A DNA stretch of 7,474 nt from Pseudomonadota bacterium (GTDB lineage Bacteria; Pseudomonadota; Alphaproteobacteria; UBA8366; JADFVY01), in NCBI GenBank assembly GCA_030671915.1, contig DAOVHN010000116.1:1-7474 (forward strand), given 5' to 3'. The notes beneath the pieces were generated by a model. It ran no database searches. It was not told where the DNA came from and saw only the letters and a program-made list of their open reading frames with translations. The position numbers and the translations under genes were made by a program. Of the stretch, positions 1-7,030 are shown piece after piece (positions within the stretch are counted from its first letter, which is position 1; each line of letters opens with the position of its first letter).

Positions 1-915
1 ACGGTACTGAAACTTAATATCCGGAACGAACAGGTGCTGGCGCGCGAGCTGAACGCGACCGAGGACCGGTTCCGGGTCGGTGAGTTGACCCTGACCGATG
101 TCGCGCAGGCCCGGGCCCGGCTGGCCGGGGCAGTGGCAGGGCGGATCCAGGCCGAGGGAAACCTGCAGGCGTCGCGCGCGGAGTATCTGCGGATCATCGG
201 GCGGGCGGCCGAATCGCCCCGACCGCCACCGGCGCTGGAAGGACTACCGCTGTCGATCGGGGAAACGCAGAATTTCAGCGATAAGAACAACCCCGATATC
301 GTGGCGGCCCAGCATCTCCAGCAGGCGGCCGAGGACGATATTCGTTTCGCCCGCGGCGAAATGCTTCCGACCCTGTCGCTCAACGGCCAGGTCGAACATC
401 GCGAGGATTTCAGCAGCGCCGGCAGCGAGAGCGATTCCGCCCAACTGATGGCGCAGCTCAGCATTCCCTTGTATCAGGGGGGTGCGCCCAGCGCGCGCGT
501 CCGGCGCGCCAAGCAGGTGGCGGGCCAGCGCCGCATCCAGCTGGACGAAACCCGCCGCGCGGTCCGCGCACAGGCGACCGGCAGCTGGGAAACCCTGGCA
601 GTGGCGCGGGCGCGGGTGTCCCAGTTTGAATCCCAGGTGGAGGCCAACAAGACCGCGCTGGAAGGCACAAGGGAACAGGCCCGGGTGGGCTCGCGAATTC
701 TTCTCGACGTCCTGAACGCCGAGCAGGAACTGCTGGATGCGCAGGTCAGCCTGGAGGTCGCCAAACGCGATTCCTTCGTCGCGGGCTTGCAAGTGCTGGC
801 ATCCATCGGCCGTTTAACTGCCCGTGACTTGAGACTCGATGTCGAATATTATGACGAAAGCGCTTATTATAGCGATGTTAAAGGAAAGTTAGGGGGTACG
901 GACATAAACGAGTAG
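1..915 (+). CDS. TolC-family outer membrane channel protein, 5' end outside window
   Basis: This is the C-terminal 304 residues of a TolC-type outer-membrane factor. Such proteins form the trimeric channel-tunnel that takes substrates from an inner-membrane pump or type I secretion system across the periplasm to the outside. The frame is open from base 1, so the true start and signal peptide lie upstream; the first internal Met, at base 34, is not the start. Family signatures visible in fragment numbering are FRVGELTLTDV at 24-34, the strand/turn motif PLYQGG at 156-161, and a long amphipathic helix with VGSRILLDVLNAEQELLDAQ at 229-248. Two OEP repeats with alternating helical and beta segments are apparent. 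The sequence looks closest to the type I secretion/TolC subgroup. The Tyr-rich tail after residue 280 is encoded by AT-rich DNA (about 40% GC by my count over 841-912). Its pump partners are not in the window, so the substrate is unknown. It ends 72 bases before the popZ-like gene on the same strand. Confidence 0.93.
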   Translation, partial: TVLKLNIRNEQVLARELNATEDRFRVGELTLTDVAQARARLAGAVAGRIQAEGNLQASRAEYLRIIGRAAESPRPPPALEGLPLSIGETQNFSDKNNPDIVAAQHLQQAAEDDIRFARGEMLPTLSLNGQVEHREDFSSAGSESDSAQLMAQLSIPLYQGGAPSARVRRAKQVAGQRRIQLDETRRAVRAQATGSWETLAVARARVSQFESQVEANKTALEGTREQARVGSRILLDVLNAEQELLDAQVSLEVAKRDSFVAGLQVLASIGRLTARDLRLDVEYYDESAYYSDVKGKLGGTDINE

Positions 916-929
916 TGGCGATGTCCGTA
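897..929. repeat. Perfect 9-bp inverted repeat across the tolC stop codon
   Basis: TACGGACAT at 897-905 and ATGTCCGTA at 921-929 are perfect reverse complements separated by 15 bases, and the TAG stop of the TolC-family gene (913-915) sits in the loop. As RNA this could form a 9-bp hairpin at the mRNA end; as DNA it could be a dyad operator. No T-run follows, so it is not a textbook intrinsic terminator. A second small perfect hairpin (GCGGC, loop CTGT, GCCGC) follows at 956-969, just before the popZ-like gene. The repeat is seen directly; any function is inference. Confidence 0.55.
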
Positions 930-987
930 ATCATTCGCCATGCGAAGTCAGTTGAGCGGCCTGTGCCGCCGATGGAAAGAGTGAAAA

Positions 988-1728
988 ATGAGCGACAATA
1001 GTGGCCAGAACGATCCGCAGATGAAAGACATCCTCGGTTCAATCCGCAGGATCATCAGCGAAGACAACGCGCAGCCCGCCGCAGCCGTGGGTGAGGACGA
1101 GGAAATTCTCGACCTTACCGACGAAGTAGCCACGGACGAGGCCGGGGACCTCCGGCTGGACCCGACGGTCGGCATGGCCGGTGAAGCGGGTGAACCGGAA
1201 ATCCGGCGCGAACCCGTACTGGGACTGCACAGCCCGGCTCCGCCGGTGGTGGAACCGGTCATGGAGCAGCCGGAATCAATGGCCGGGCATTCCGCGCCGC
1301 CTGTTCAGGAACCTCCCGAGCCCGCCGAACAGGATATGGCTGTCGGGTTGGACGAAGGTGCACCAATCCCGATTCCTTCGGAAACGATGCAGGAACCCGA
1401 AACGCCGGTGGAAGAAACGCCGCGGGCCGGTCCGGAACCTGTCGTTCAGCCGGCGCCGGAGGCAGGGGAAGAAGCGATCCGGGAAATCGTATCGGAAACG
1501 ACAACAACCGCCACGGCAACAGCTTTGGGAGAATTGACCCGCGCCATGGATGAAAAGACCAACAAGCTGAAGGTAGGGCCCGGGGAAGTCTCCATCGCCG
1601 ATATGGTCAAGGAACTGATCCGCCCCATGCTGCGCGAGTGGCTGGACGAGAACCTGCCGGGCATCGTGGAGCGCGTCGTGCGCCGCGAAATCCAGAAACT
1701 GGTGGACCGCGCCGAGCCTGAAGACTAG
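988..1728 (+). CDS. popZ: PopZ-like polar organising protein (DUF2497 family)
   Basis: This 246-residue acidic protein resembles PopZ, the alphaproteobacterial scaffold that self-assembles at cell poles, tethers the chromosome partition complex (ParB/parS) and recruits cell-cycle regulators. Three parts are visible. A short N-terminal helix, MKDILGSIRRIISED (12-26), matches the conserved partner-binding helix of the family. A low-complexity linker rich in Pro and Glu follows (about 27-165), with almost no hydrophobic core. A C-terminal oligomerisation region contains RPMLREWLDENLPGIVERVV (212-231), the hallmark of the family, followed by a charged helix. The protein is longer than Caulobacter PopZ (about 177 residues); the extra length is in the linker. 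GGAAAGA at 974-980, seven bases before the ATG, is a plausible ribosome binding site and supports this start. The gene lies between the TolC-family gene and valS, an arrangement I recall from other alphaproteobacteria. Family assignment is firm; the polar scaffold role in this organism is inferred from homology. Confidence 0.9.
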   Translation: MSDNSGQNDPQMKDILGSIRRIISEDNAQPAAAVGEDEEILDLTDEVATDEAGDLRLDPTVGMAGEAGEPEIRREPVLGLHSPAPPVVEPVMEQPESMAGHSAPPVQEPPEPAEQDMAVGLDEGAPIPIPSETMQEPETPVEETPRAGPEPVVQPAPEAGEEAIREIVSETTTTATATALGELTRAMDEKTNKLKVGPGEVSIADMVKELIRPMLREWLDENLPGIVERVVRREIQKLVDRAEPED

Positions 1729-1745
1729 AAAAGGCGCTGTCGCGT

Positions 1746-1761
1746 CCGGGGGTTACCCTGG
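1746..1761 (+). other. Short hairpin in the popZ-valS gap
   Basis: CCGGGG at 1746-1751 can pair with CCCTGG at 1756-1761 around a GTTA loop, giving six pairs including one G-T wobble. It lies 17 bases after the popZ-like stop codon. There is no T-tract after it, so it is not convincing as a terminator and read-through into valS is quite possible. The pairing is visible; significance is low. Confidence 0.3.
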
Positions 1762-1806
1762 GCGCGCCGGATTCTGCAGTCAATCGGACAAGGGGCGGCA
1801 TCGGCG

Positions 1807-4458
1807 ATGCTGGATAAGAACTGGCGGCCGGCGGAGGTCGAGGCCAAGCAGTACGCGAATTGGGAAAAGAACGGCGATTTCGCCGCCGGCGTCAAGGCCG
1901 GGGCGGACCCCTATTGCATTGTTATCCCGCCGCCCAACGTTACCGGCAGCCTGCATATGGGCCATGCCCTCAATAACACGCTGCAGGATATCCTGATCCG
2001 CCATAAGCGCATGAGCGGGTTGAACGTGCTGTGGCAGCCCGGCACCGACCATGCCGGCATCGCGACCCAGATGGTGGTCGAGCGCAAGCTGGAGGCCGAG
2101 GGCGTCAAGCGGCGCGACCTGGGGCGCGAGAAATTCCTGGAAAAGGTTTGGGAATGGAAGGAAGAGTCCGGCGGCACGATTACCGGCCAGCTGCGCCGCC
2201 TCGGCGCATCCTGCGACTGGAGCCGTGAACGCTTCACCATGGACGAGGGGCTGAGCCGCGCCGTCCTGAAGGTCTTCGTGGCGCTCCACAAACAGGGGCT
2301 GATCTACAAGGACAAGCGGCTGGTCAACTGGGACCCCAAGCTGCATACCGCGATCTCCGATCTCGAGGTTCTGCAGACCGAAATCAAGGGCCATCTATGG
2401 CACTTCAAATATCCGGTCGAAGGCATTGACGGAAAATACATAACCGTCGCCACGACGCGCCCCGAAACGATGCTGGGCGACACCGCGGTCGCGGTCAATC
2501 CGGAAGACGAGCGTTACAAGGACCTGATCGGCAAATATGCGATCCTGCCGCTGGTTGGCCGGCGTATTCCGATCGTGGGCGACGAGCATGCCGATCCGGA
2601 ACAGGGATCGGGCGCGGTGAAGATCACGCCGGCGCATGACTTCAACGACTTCGAGGTCGGCCGCCGCCATAATCTCGAGATTATCAATATCCTCGATGCC
2701 GAGGCATGCCTTAATGACAACGTGCCGGAAAAATATCGCGGCATGGACCGTTTCGAGGCCCGCAAGCAGGTCGTCGCCGACCTGGAGGCCGAAGGGCTGC
2801 TGGCGCGGATCGACGATCATCTGCATACGGTGCCCTACGGCGACCGCGGCGGCGTGCCGGTCGAACCCTGGCTGACCGACCAGTGGTTCGCCGATGCCGC
2901 GACCCTGGCAAAGCCGGCCATCGAGGCGGTGGAGCAGGGGCGCACGAAATTCGTGCCTGAGAACTGGAACAAGACCTATTACGAATGGATGCGCAGCATC
3001 CAGCCCTGGTGCATTTCGCGCCAGTTATGGTGGGGCCATCAGATCCCGGCCTGGTACGGCCCGGACGGCGAAATCTTCGTCGAGGAGACGGAAGAGGAGG
3101 CCCGCGCCGCCGCGAAGGCCCATTACGGCAAGGATGAGGAGCTGACGCGTGACCCGGACGTGCTGGATACTTGGTTTTCCTCGGCGCTGTGGCCGTTTTC
3201 GACGCTGGGCTGGCCGGACGAGACGCCAGAGTTGAAACGCTACTACCCCACGTCCGTGCTAATTACCGGCTTCGACATCATTTTCTTCTGGGTCGCCCGG
3301 ATGATGATGATGGGCATCCATTTCATGGGCGAGGAGCCGTTCCACACCGTTTATATCCATGCCCTGGTGCGCGACGCCAAGGGCGCGAAGATGTCGAAGT
3401 CCAAGGGCAACGTCATCGATCCGCTGGAACTGGTGGAGAAATACGGCGCCGACGCGCTGCGTTTCACGCTGGCGGCGATGACCATGCCGGGCCGCGACGT
3501 GCGCATGGACGAATCGCGCGTCGAGGGCTACCGCAATTTCGGCACCAAGCTGTGGAACGCCGCGCGCTTCTGCGAAATGAACGAATGCCTGCCGGTCGAG
3601 GGTTTCGATCCGAAATCGGCGAAGAACCGGCTGAACCGATGGATTATCGGCGAGGTGGCGGCTTGCGGGCATGAGATCGACCGGGCGCTCGGTGTCTATC
3701 GCTTTGACGAGGCGGCGAACGCGGCCTACGCCTTCACCCGCAATACCTTCTGTGACTGGTACGTGGAACTTGCCAAACCGCTGTTCAACGGCGAGGACGA
3801 GGCGGTGAAGGCCGAGACCCGCGCCACGGCGGCCTGGGTGATGAACCGGATCCTGCGGCTGCTGCATCCCTTCATGCCCTTCATTACCGAAGAGCTGTGG
3901 GAGCAGTTCGGCGCGGGGGACACAAGGCTTATCAACGCCGAATGGCCACAATTCGAGGGGCTGGAAGACAAGGACGCGGCCGACGAGATCGGCTGGGTGA
4001 TCGGCCTGATTTCCGGCATTCGCTCGGCGCGCTCGGAAATGAACGTGCCGCCTGGGGCCAAGATCCCGATGGTGCTGATCGGCGCGGAACAAGGCAATCG
4101 CGAGCGGCTGGAGGCTTACGGCGAACTGATTTCCTGGCTTGCGCGCCTGGAGCGGATGGAGGCAGTCGATGCCGGCGCCTCGCCGCCGTCCGGATCGATC
4201 CAGATCGTCCACCGGGAAGCGACCGTGGCGTTGCCGGTCGGCGACGTCATCGACATCGCCCAGGAGAAGGCGCGGCTGGAAAAAGAGATCGTGAAACTCG
4301 AGGCCGAGGCCGAGAAGATTCGCAAGAAGCTTTCGAACGAAGGTTTCCTCGCCAAGGCCCCGCAGGCGGTCGTGGACGAGAACAAGGAACGCTTGGCCGA
4401 CCTGGAAGCCCGGATCGCGCAGCTCCGCGTGGCGCTGGAGCGGCTGAGCGGTCTTTAG
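1807..4458 (+). CDS. valS: Valyl-tRNA synthetase
   Basis: This is a complete 883-residue class I aminoacyl-tRNA synthetase that charges tRNA-Val with valine in the cytoplasm, using ATP. The nucleotide-binding signature [15 protein letters not shown] is at 41-55 (HIGH-type HMGH at 50-53), and KMSKSKGN is at 528-535. The CP1 editing domain, which hydrolyses mischarged threonyl-tRNA, shows [13 protein letters not shown] at 216-228 and [12 protein letters not shown] at 267-278. Further ValS landmarks are [16 protein letters not shown] (402-417) and [20 protein letters not shown] (451-470). A helical anticodon-binding domain follows, and then a charged C-terminal coiled coil from about 816 to the end that contacts tRNA and is typical of ValS as opposed to IleS or LeuS. 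The length suits alphaproteobacterial ValS (E. coli is 951). AGGGG at 1791-1795, eleven bases before the ATG, is a plausible ribosome binding site. The sequence is intact, with no frameshift or missing catalytic motif. It converges with the CcmF-like gene, leaving 86 bases between the stops. Confidence 0.98.
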   Translation: MLDKNWRPAEVEAKQYANWEKNGDFAAGVKAGADPYCIVIPPPNVTGSLHMGHALNNTLQDILIRHKRMSGLNVLWQPGTDHAGIATQMVVERKLEAEGVKRRDLGREKFLEKVWEWKEESGGTITGQLRRLGASCDWSRERFTMDEGLSRAVLKVFVALHKQGLIYKDKRLVNWDPKLHTAISDLEVLQTEIKGHLWHFKYPVEGIDGKYITVATTRPETMLGDTAVAVNPEDERYKDLIGKYAILPLVGRRIPIVGDEHADPEQGSGAVKITPAHDFNDFEVGRRHNLEIINILDAEACLNDNVPEKYRGMDRFEARKQVVADLEAEGLLARIDDHLHTVPYGDRGGVPVEPWLTDQWFADAATLAKPAIEAVEQGRTKFVPENWNKTYYEWMRSIQPWCISRQLWWGHQIPAWYGPDGEIFVEETEEEARAAAKAHYGKDEELTRDPDVLDTWFSSALWPFSTLGWPDETPELKRYYPTSVLITGFDIIFFWVARMMMMGIHFMGEEPFHTVYIHALVRDAKGAKMSKSKGNVIDPLELVEKYGADALRFTLAAMTMPGRDVRMDESRVEGYRNFGTKLWNAARFCEMNECLPVEGFDPKSAKNRLNRWIIGEVAACGHEIDRALGVYRFDEAANAAYAFTRNTFCDWYVELAKPLFNGEDEAVKAETRATAAWVMNRILRLLHPFMPFITEELWEQFGAGDTRLINAEWPQFEGLEDKDAADEIGWVIGLISGIRSARSEMNVPPGAKIPMVLIGAEQGNRERLEAYGELISWLARLERMEAVDAGASPPSGSIQIVHREATVALPVGDVIDIAQEKARLEKEIVKLEAEAEKIRKKLSNEGFLAKAPQAVVDENKERLADLEARIAQLRVALERLSGL

Positions 4459-4469
4459 CTTCCGGTCCG

Positions 4470-4529
4470 CTCCCTGGAGGGTGGCCGAGTGGCGCATCCT
4501 TCGACAGGGAGTAGCCTCTCTGCCGAGAG
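4470..4529. repeat. Convergent intergenic region: two inverted repeats and a solo half-copy of a dispersed repeat
   Basis: The gap between the convergent valS and ccmF-like genes holds three overlapping structures. CTCCCTG (4470-4476) and CAGGGAG (4505-4511) form a perfect 7-bp inverted repeat. CTCTC (4516-4520) and GAGAG (4525-4529) form a 5-bp hairpin around TGCC. GCATCCTTCGACAGG at 4494-4508 is identical to the outer-arm core of the large palindrome at 6776-6992. The hairpins might help end transcription from both sides, but neither is followed by a T-run on either strand, so an intrinsic terminator cannot be called. Confidence 0.5.
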
Positions 4530-4544
4530 CAAACTTGAAGAAAT

Positions 4545-6779
4545 CTAATTCCTCCGGCCGCGCCGGTCCGCCAGCGTATAACCAAGCGTAATGCCGGCGC
4601 CTGCCAGGGCCATCGCCAAGCCGATCCACAGCCAGGTCATCATGGGGTAGGTTTTGAGGATGAGCGGCAGGCGGCCGGGTTGGGGTTCCGGCTCGCCGTT
4701 TTCGCCCGCCTTGAATTCGGGCGAGGGGAACCAGACCTGCACGTCGCGCCATAAACCTCGATGGATGAAGGGATGCATGATGCGCCCCGACTTGTCGGCA
4801 TAACGCGCATACCGGTAATCCAGAATCTCGCACATCAGGCGCACCGCCCCGCGCTCGCCTTGGGGCGGCGGCCGCGTGTCGCGGAACAGGGTGTGGCCGG
4901 ATTGTTGCTCCAGGATACTATCGCCCTGCGTCAGAGACCAGGACGCGTCGGCGACGGCGTAGAATCCGGAACCCCGGCCGCCATCGTCGATGGCGCCGTA
5001 GTCACGCAGCGACAGCGTAACGCTGTAACCGTCCGGCAGGGCCAGCGATTGGCCGAAATCCTCGGGAAACTTGATCGTCTTCTGTGCGTATGAGTCGAAA
5101 ACCGTGCCGACCGTGCCCGAGGCGATCGCCACCACGATGCCGACATGAATAATCCCGATCGGCAGGTAATAGCGCCGAACTAGCGGCCGGCCCCAATGGT
5201 GGCGCATGGCTTCGGCCAGCCAAAGGCTGGCGGCGATCAACAGGTAGGTTCCGGCGGCGAAGGCGGCGGCCAGCCACCCGAAGATCGCCACTGTTTTGCC
5301 CGAAGTCATGCCGATACCCCGGAAATGGCTCTCGAAGGGTTGCCAGACCAGGGCCGTGCCTATTACGGCGGCGAGCGCGCAAAAGGTGGCCGCCCGGCGC
5401 CAGCGCCGGTGCAGCGGCATGAAGTAATGCCCGCCGACCAGCCCGAACAGGATCGCCAGCGGCGCCAGCCAGCGGTTGACGCCGAAACCGTAGACATCCC
5501 ACTGGTCGAAGGCGCGGCGCAGCTCGGCCAGTTCCGTCGGGTTGGACCAGCGCGTCAGGGTCTCGAAGAAAGGCTTCAACGCCTCGGGCCGCGGCAGGCC
5601 CATCCAGGCGCTTGCAAATGCCTCGGCGAGATGCCCGAAGGCAATGGCCGCGGCGGCGCAGAAGGCGATCACGGCGATGCGGATAAGCGTGACGGATTCG
5701 TCGCTGGCGCCCTTGCGGCGCGTCCCGGCCCGCCATCCCTGGGCCAGTGCGGCGAGGGTCAGGGCCACAAGAATACCCGCCGCCGTGGCATACAGAGGCA
5801 ACGACGTTTCGCCCACATAACGGTGGGAGGACGCCAGCACGACGTTCCGCGTTACCGCCATGGACATAAGGGCGGCGATTCCGGTCAACAGGGCGAGGAG
5901 GGGGGAGAGGATGGCGAAGGTCGCCCGCATTCGATACTTGCGCAGGCAATGCAGTTGCGCGGTCGCCAGCGCCCAGACGACGAACACGCTGGTCTGCACC
6001 GGGTCCCAATGCCAGATCTGGCCGAAAGTTATGTCCTCGTAGGCCCACCACATGCCGACCGCCAGCCCGCCGGAAAGCACCAGCCATCCCGCGCGCATAT
6101 ACAAGGGCGCAAGCCGGTACCAATCGCCACCGCGTCCCGCCAGCGCCTGCAGCGCCGCGCCTGACGGGGCGAGCAGCAGGATATAGGCGAGGAATAGCTG
6201 GGGCGGATGGAAGGCCATCCAGAGGCTCATCAGATGGGCGTTCATGCCCTGGCTGGTCAGCCGGGCGGCGTCTTGCGCCGGGGTGGAGACGAAGGGGCTC
6301 CAGACGCTGGCGCCCAGGGCGAACAGGGCCAGCAAGACGAGGGCGCCCGGCGCGGCCCATTCGGCGCGCCTGCAAAGCGACGGCGCGAACAGGGCCGACA
6401 GCGTGGCGAGGAACAGAAGCGTGCTCTCATCCCCGCCCCACAGATTGGCGAGCTTCAGATACCAGGGCAGGCTCGCCGCGCTGTAGAGCCAGACATGGCG
6501 CAAGGCGAAATCGTCCAGCAGCAGATGGACTGCCAGTGACGCCGTTGCGGCCAGCAGCAGGACGAGGGCGATGCGCGCCATGACGGGGCGGTATTCGGCG
6601 CGGAATACGCCCGCGACGGCCAGAAGGGCGGCCGCGCCTACCGCGAAGCGCTCGGCGAAGGGCCCCGACAGATAGAGCGCCGGGCAAAGGACTATGGCGA
6701 GCGCCCACCACCAACGGGCCAGAGGCTGGAGGAATTCAGGCACGAATTCGCTCACGGACCGGCGGTCGAGTGGCCGCAT
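4545..6779 (-). CDS. Divergent CcmF-like haem lyase / cytochrome c biogenesis membrane protein
   Basis: This protein of up to 744 residues belongs to the CcmF/NrfE family, inner-membrane proteins that attach haem to apocytochrome c on the periplasmic side. Roughly sixteen hydrophobic segments are visible, with a soluble, presumably periplasmic, domain at about 560-708 and a last membrane helix at about 711-735. The four family histidines are present: FHPP H191, H277 after the WWD segment, H319, and H545 in a late helix. The tryptophan-rich segment reads WWAYEDITFGQIWHWDPVQT (244-263), where canonical CcmF has a WGGWWFWDPVEN-like core, and LWGGDES (113-119) stands where LWGNHEGS is usual. The ATG at 6779 lies inside the flanking repeat with poor ribosome-site spacing; the GTG at 6755 gives MSEFVPEF and is a plausible true start. 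An in-frame stop at 6792-6794 excludes a longer protein. No ccmE, ccmG or ccmH gene is next to it within the window. Family membership is well supported; its exact substrate is not. Confidence 0.85.
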   Translation of the reverse strand: MRPLDRRSVSEFVPEFLQPLARWWWALAIVLCPALYLSGPFAERFAVGAAALLAVAGVFRAEYRPVMARIALVLLLAATASLAVHLLLDDFALRHVWLYSAASLPWYLKLANLWGGDESTLLFLATLSALFAPSLCRRAEWAAPGALVLLALFALGASVWSPFVSTPAQDAARLTSQGMNAHLMSLWMAFHPPQLFLAYILLLAPSGAALQALAGRGGDWYRLAPLYMRAGWLVLSGGLAVGMWWAYEDITFGQIWHWDPVQTSVFVVWALATAQLHCLRKYRMRATFAILSPLLALLTGIAALMSMAVTRNVVLASSHRYVGETSLPLYATAAGILVALTLAALAQGWRAGTRRKGASDESVTLIRIAVIAFCAAAAIAFGHLAEAFASAWMGLPRPEALKPFFETLTRWSNPTELAELRRAFDQWDVYGFGVNRWLAPLAILFGLVGGHYFMPLHRRWRRAATFCALAAVIGTALVWQPFESHFRGIGMTSGKTVAIFGWLAAAFAAGTYLLIAASLWLAEAMRHHWGRPLVRRYYLPIGIIHVGIVVAIASGTVGTVFDSYAQKTIKFPEDFGQSLALPDGYSVTLSLRDYGAIDDGGRGSGFYAVADASWSLTQGDSILEQQSGHTLFRDTRPPPQGERGAVRLMCEILDYRYARYADKSGRIMHPFIHRGLWRDVQVWFPSPEFKAGENGEPEPQPGRLPLILKTYPMMTWLWIGLAMALAGAGITLGYTLADRRGRRN

Positions 6780-6992
6780 CCTTCGACAGGCTCAGGATGG
6801 AGACCTTTGCGCGAAGCGCAAGGTCGTCACTGCGAGGCGCGAAGCGCCGCGGCAATCCAGACGGGCGGCGAGGCTGGATTGCTTCGCCTATGGTTCGCAA
6901 TGACGGCCGAATGCTGCGGCTAAGCGGGGTCATTCCGAGGCTCGAGGCATATCCGTACAAAGGTCTCCACCCTGAGCCTGTCGAAGGATCGG
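6776..6992. repeat. Nested palindromic intergenic repeat
   Basis: This element fills most of the gap between the acyl-CoA synthetase and CcmF-like genes. The outer arms at 6778-6809 and 6958-6989 are 32-nt reverse complements with one mismatch, containing the core CCTTCGACAGGCTCAGG. Inside is a second, imperfect palindrome: CGTCACTGCGA (6825-6835) pairs with TCGCAATGACG (6895-6905) at 10 of 11 positions, and GCAATCCAG (6852-6860) pairs perfectly with CTGGATTGC (6874-6882). A third GTCATTCCGAGG half-unit, similar to the inner left arm, starts at 6929. Sequences of these two styles are familiar to me as dispersed intergenic repeats in alphaproteobacterial genomes; that recognition is from memory. 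No ORF in it looks like a gene. It may act as a terminator or stabiliser for the upstream - strand mRNA, or as a 5' leader for the ccmF-like gene. Confidence 0.85.
6802..6848. other. Two adjacent GAA-triloop hairpins inside the repeat
   Basis: GACC plus TTGCGC (6802-6812, with T6806 bulged) pairs with GCGCAAGGTC (6816-6825) around a GAA loop, giving ten pairs. Right after it, GGCGC (6836-6840) pairs with GCGCC (6844-6848) around another GAA loop. On the - strand the loops read TTC. Both are perfect apart from the single bulge. They lie in the left half of the large palindrome and have no matching partner in the right half, so they are separate local structures competing with the long-range pairing. 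Confidence 0.6.
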
Positions 6993-7030
6993 TTGGAGGG
7001 GAGCCACGATATCGCAAGCGCACCCACCGC

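Noticed and set aside
829..872. Possible promoter: TTGAGA at 829 with TATTAT-like boxes at 847 and 865
   Set aside because: The spacings are 12 and 30 bases, neither compatible with a sigma-70-type promoter.
4516..4547. Intrinsic terminator between valS and the CcmF-like gene
   Set aside because: The stem is only 5 bp and no T-run follows on either strand; recorded as an inverted repeat only.
3259..4833. A 524-codon open frame on the - strand across the end of valS and the end of the CcmF-like gene
   Set aside because: It is antisense to valS and out of frame with the CcmF-like gene. Its Arg/Gly/His/Pro-rich composition with no recognisable domain is what GC-rich codon bias produces opposite a real gene.
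5196..6164. A 322-codon + strand frame antisense to the CcmF-like gene
   Set aside because: Its composition is low-complexity Gly/Arg/Gln with no family motif, and the opposite strand carries clear CcmF signatures throughout.
5002..6375. A 457-codon - strand frame overlapping the CcmF-like gene in another frame
   Set aside because: It is Arg/Gly/Pro-rich and lacks the membrane segments and motifs of the real frame; a shadow of GC-rich third positions.
6736..7023. Small open frames on both strands through the nested repeat (6694-6903 +, 6736-7023 -)
   Set aside because: They are translations of palindromic repeat DNA, without a ribosome site or recognisable protein content.
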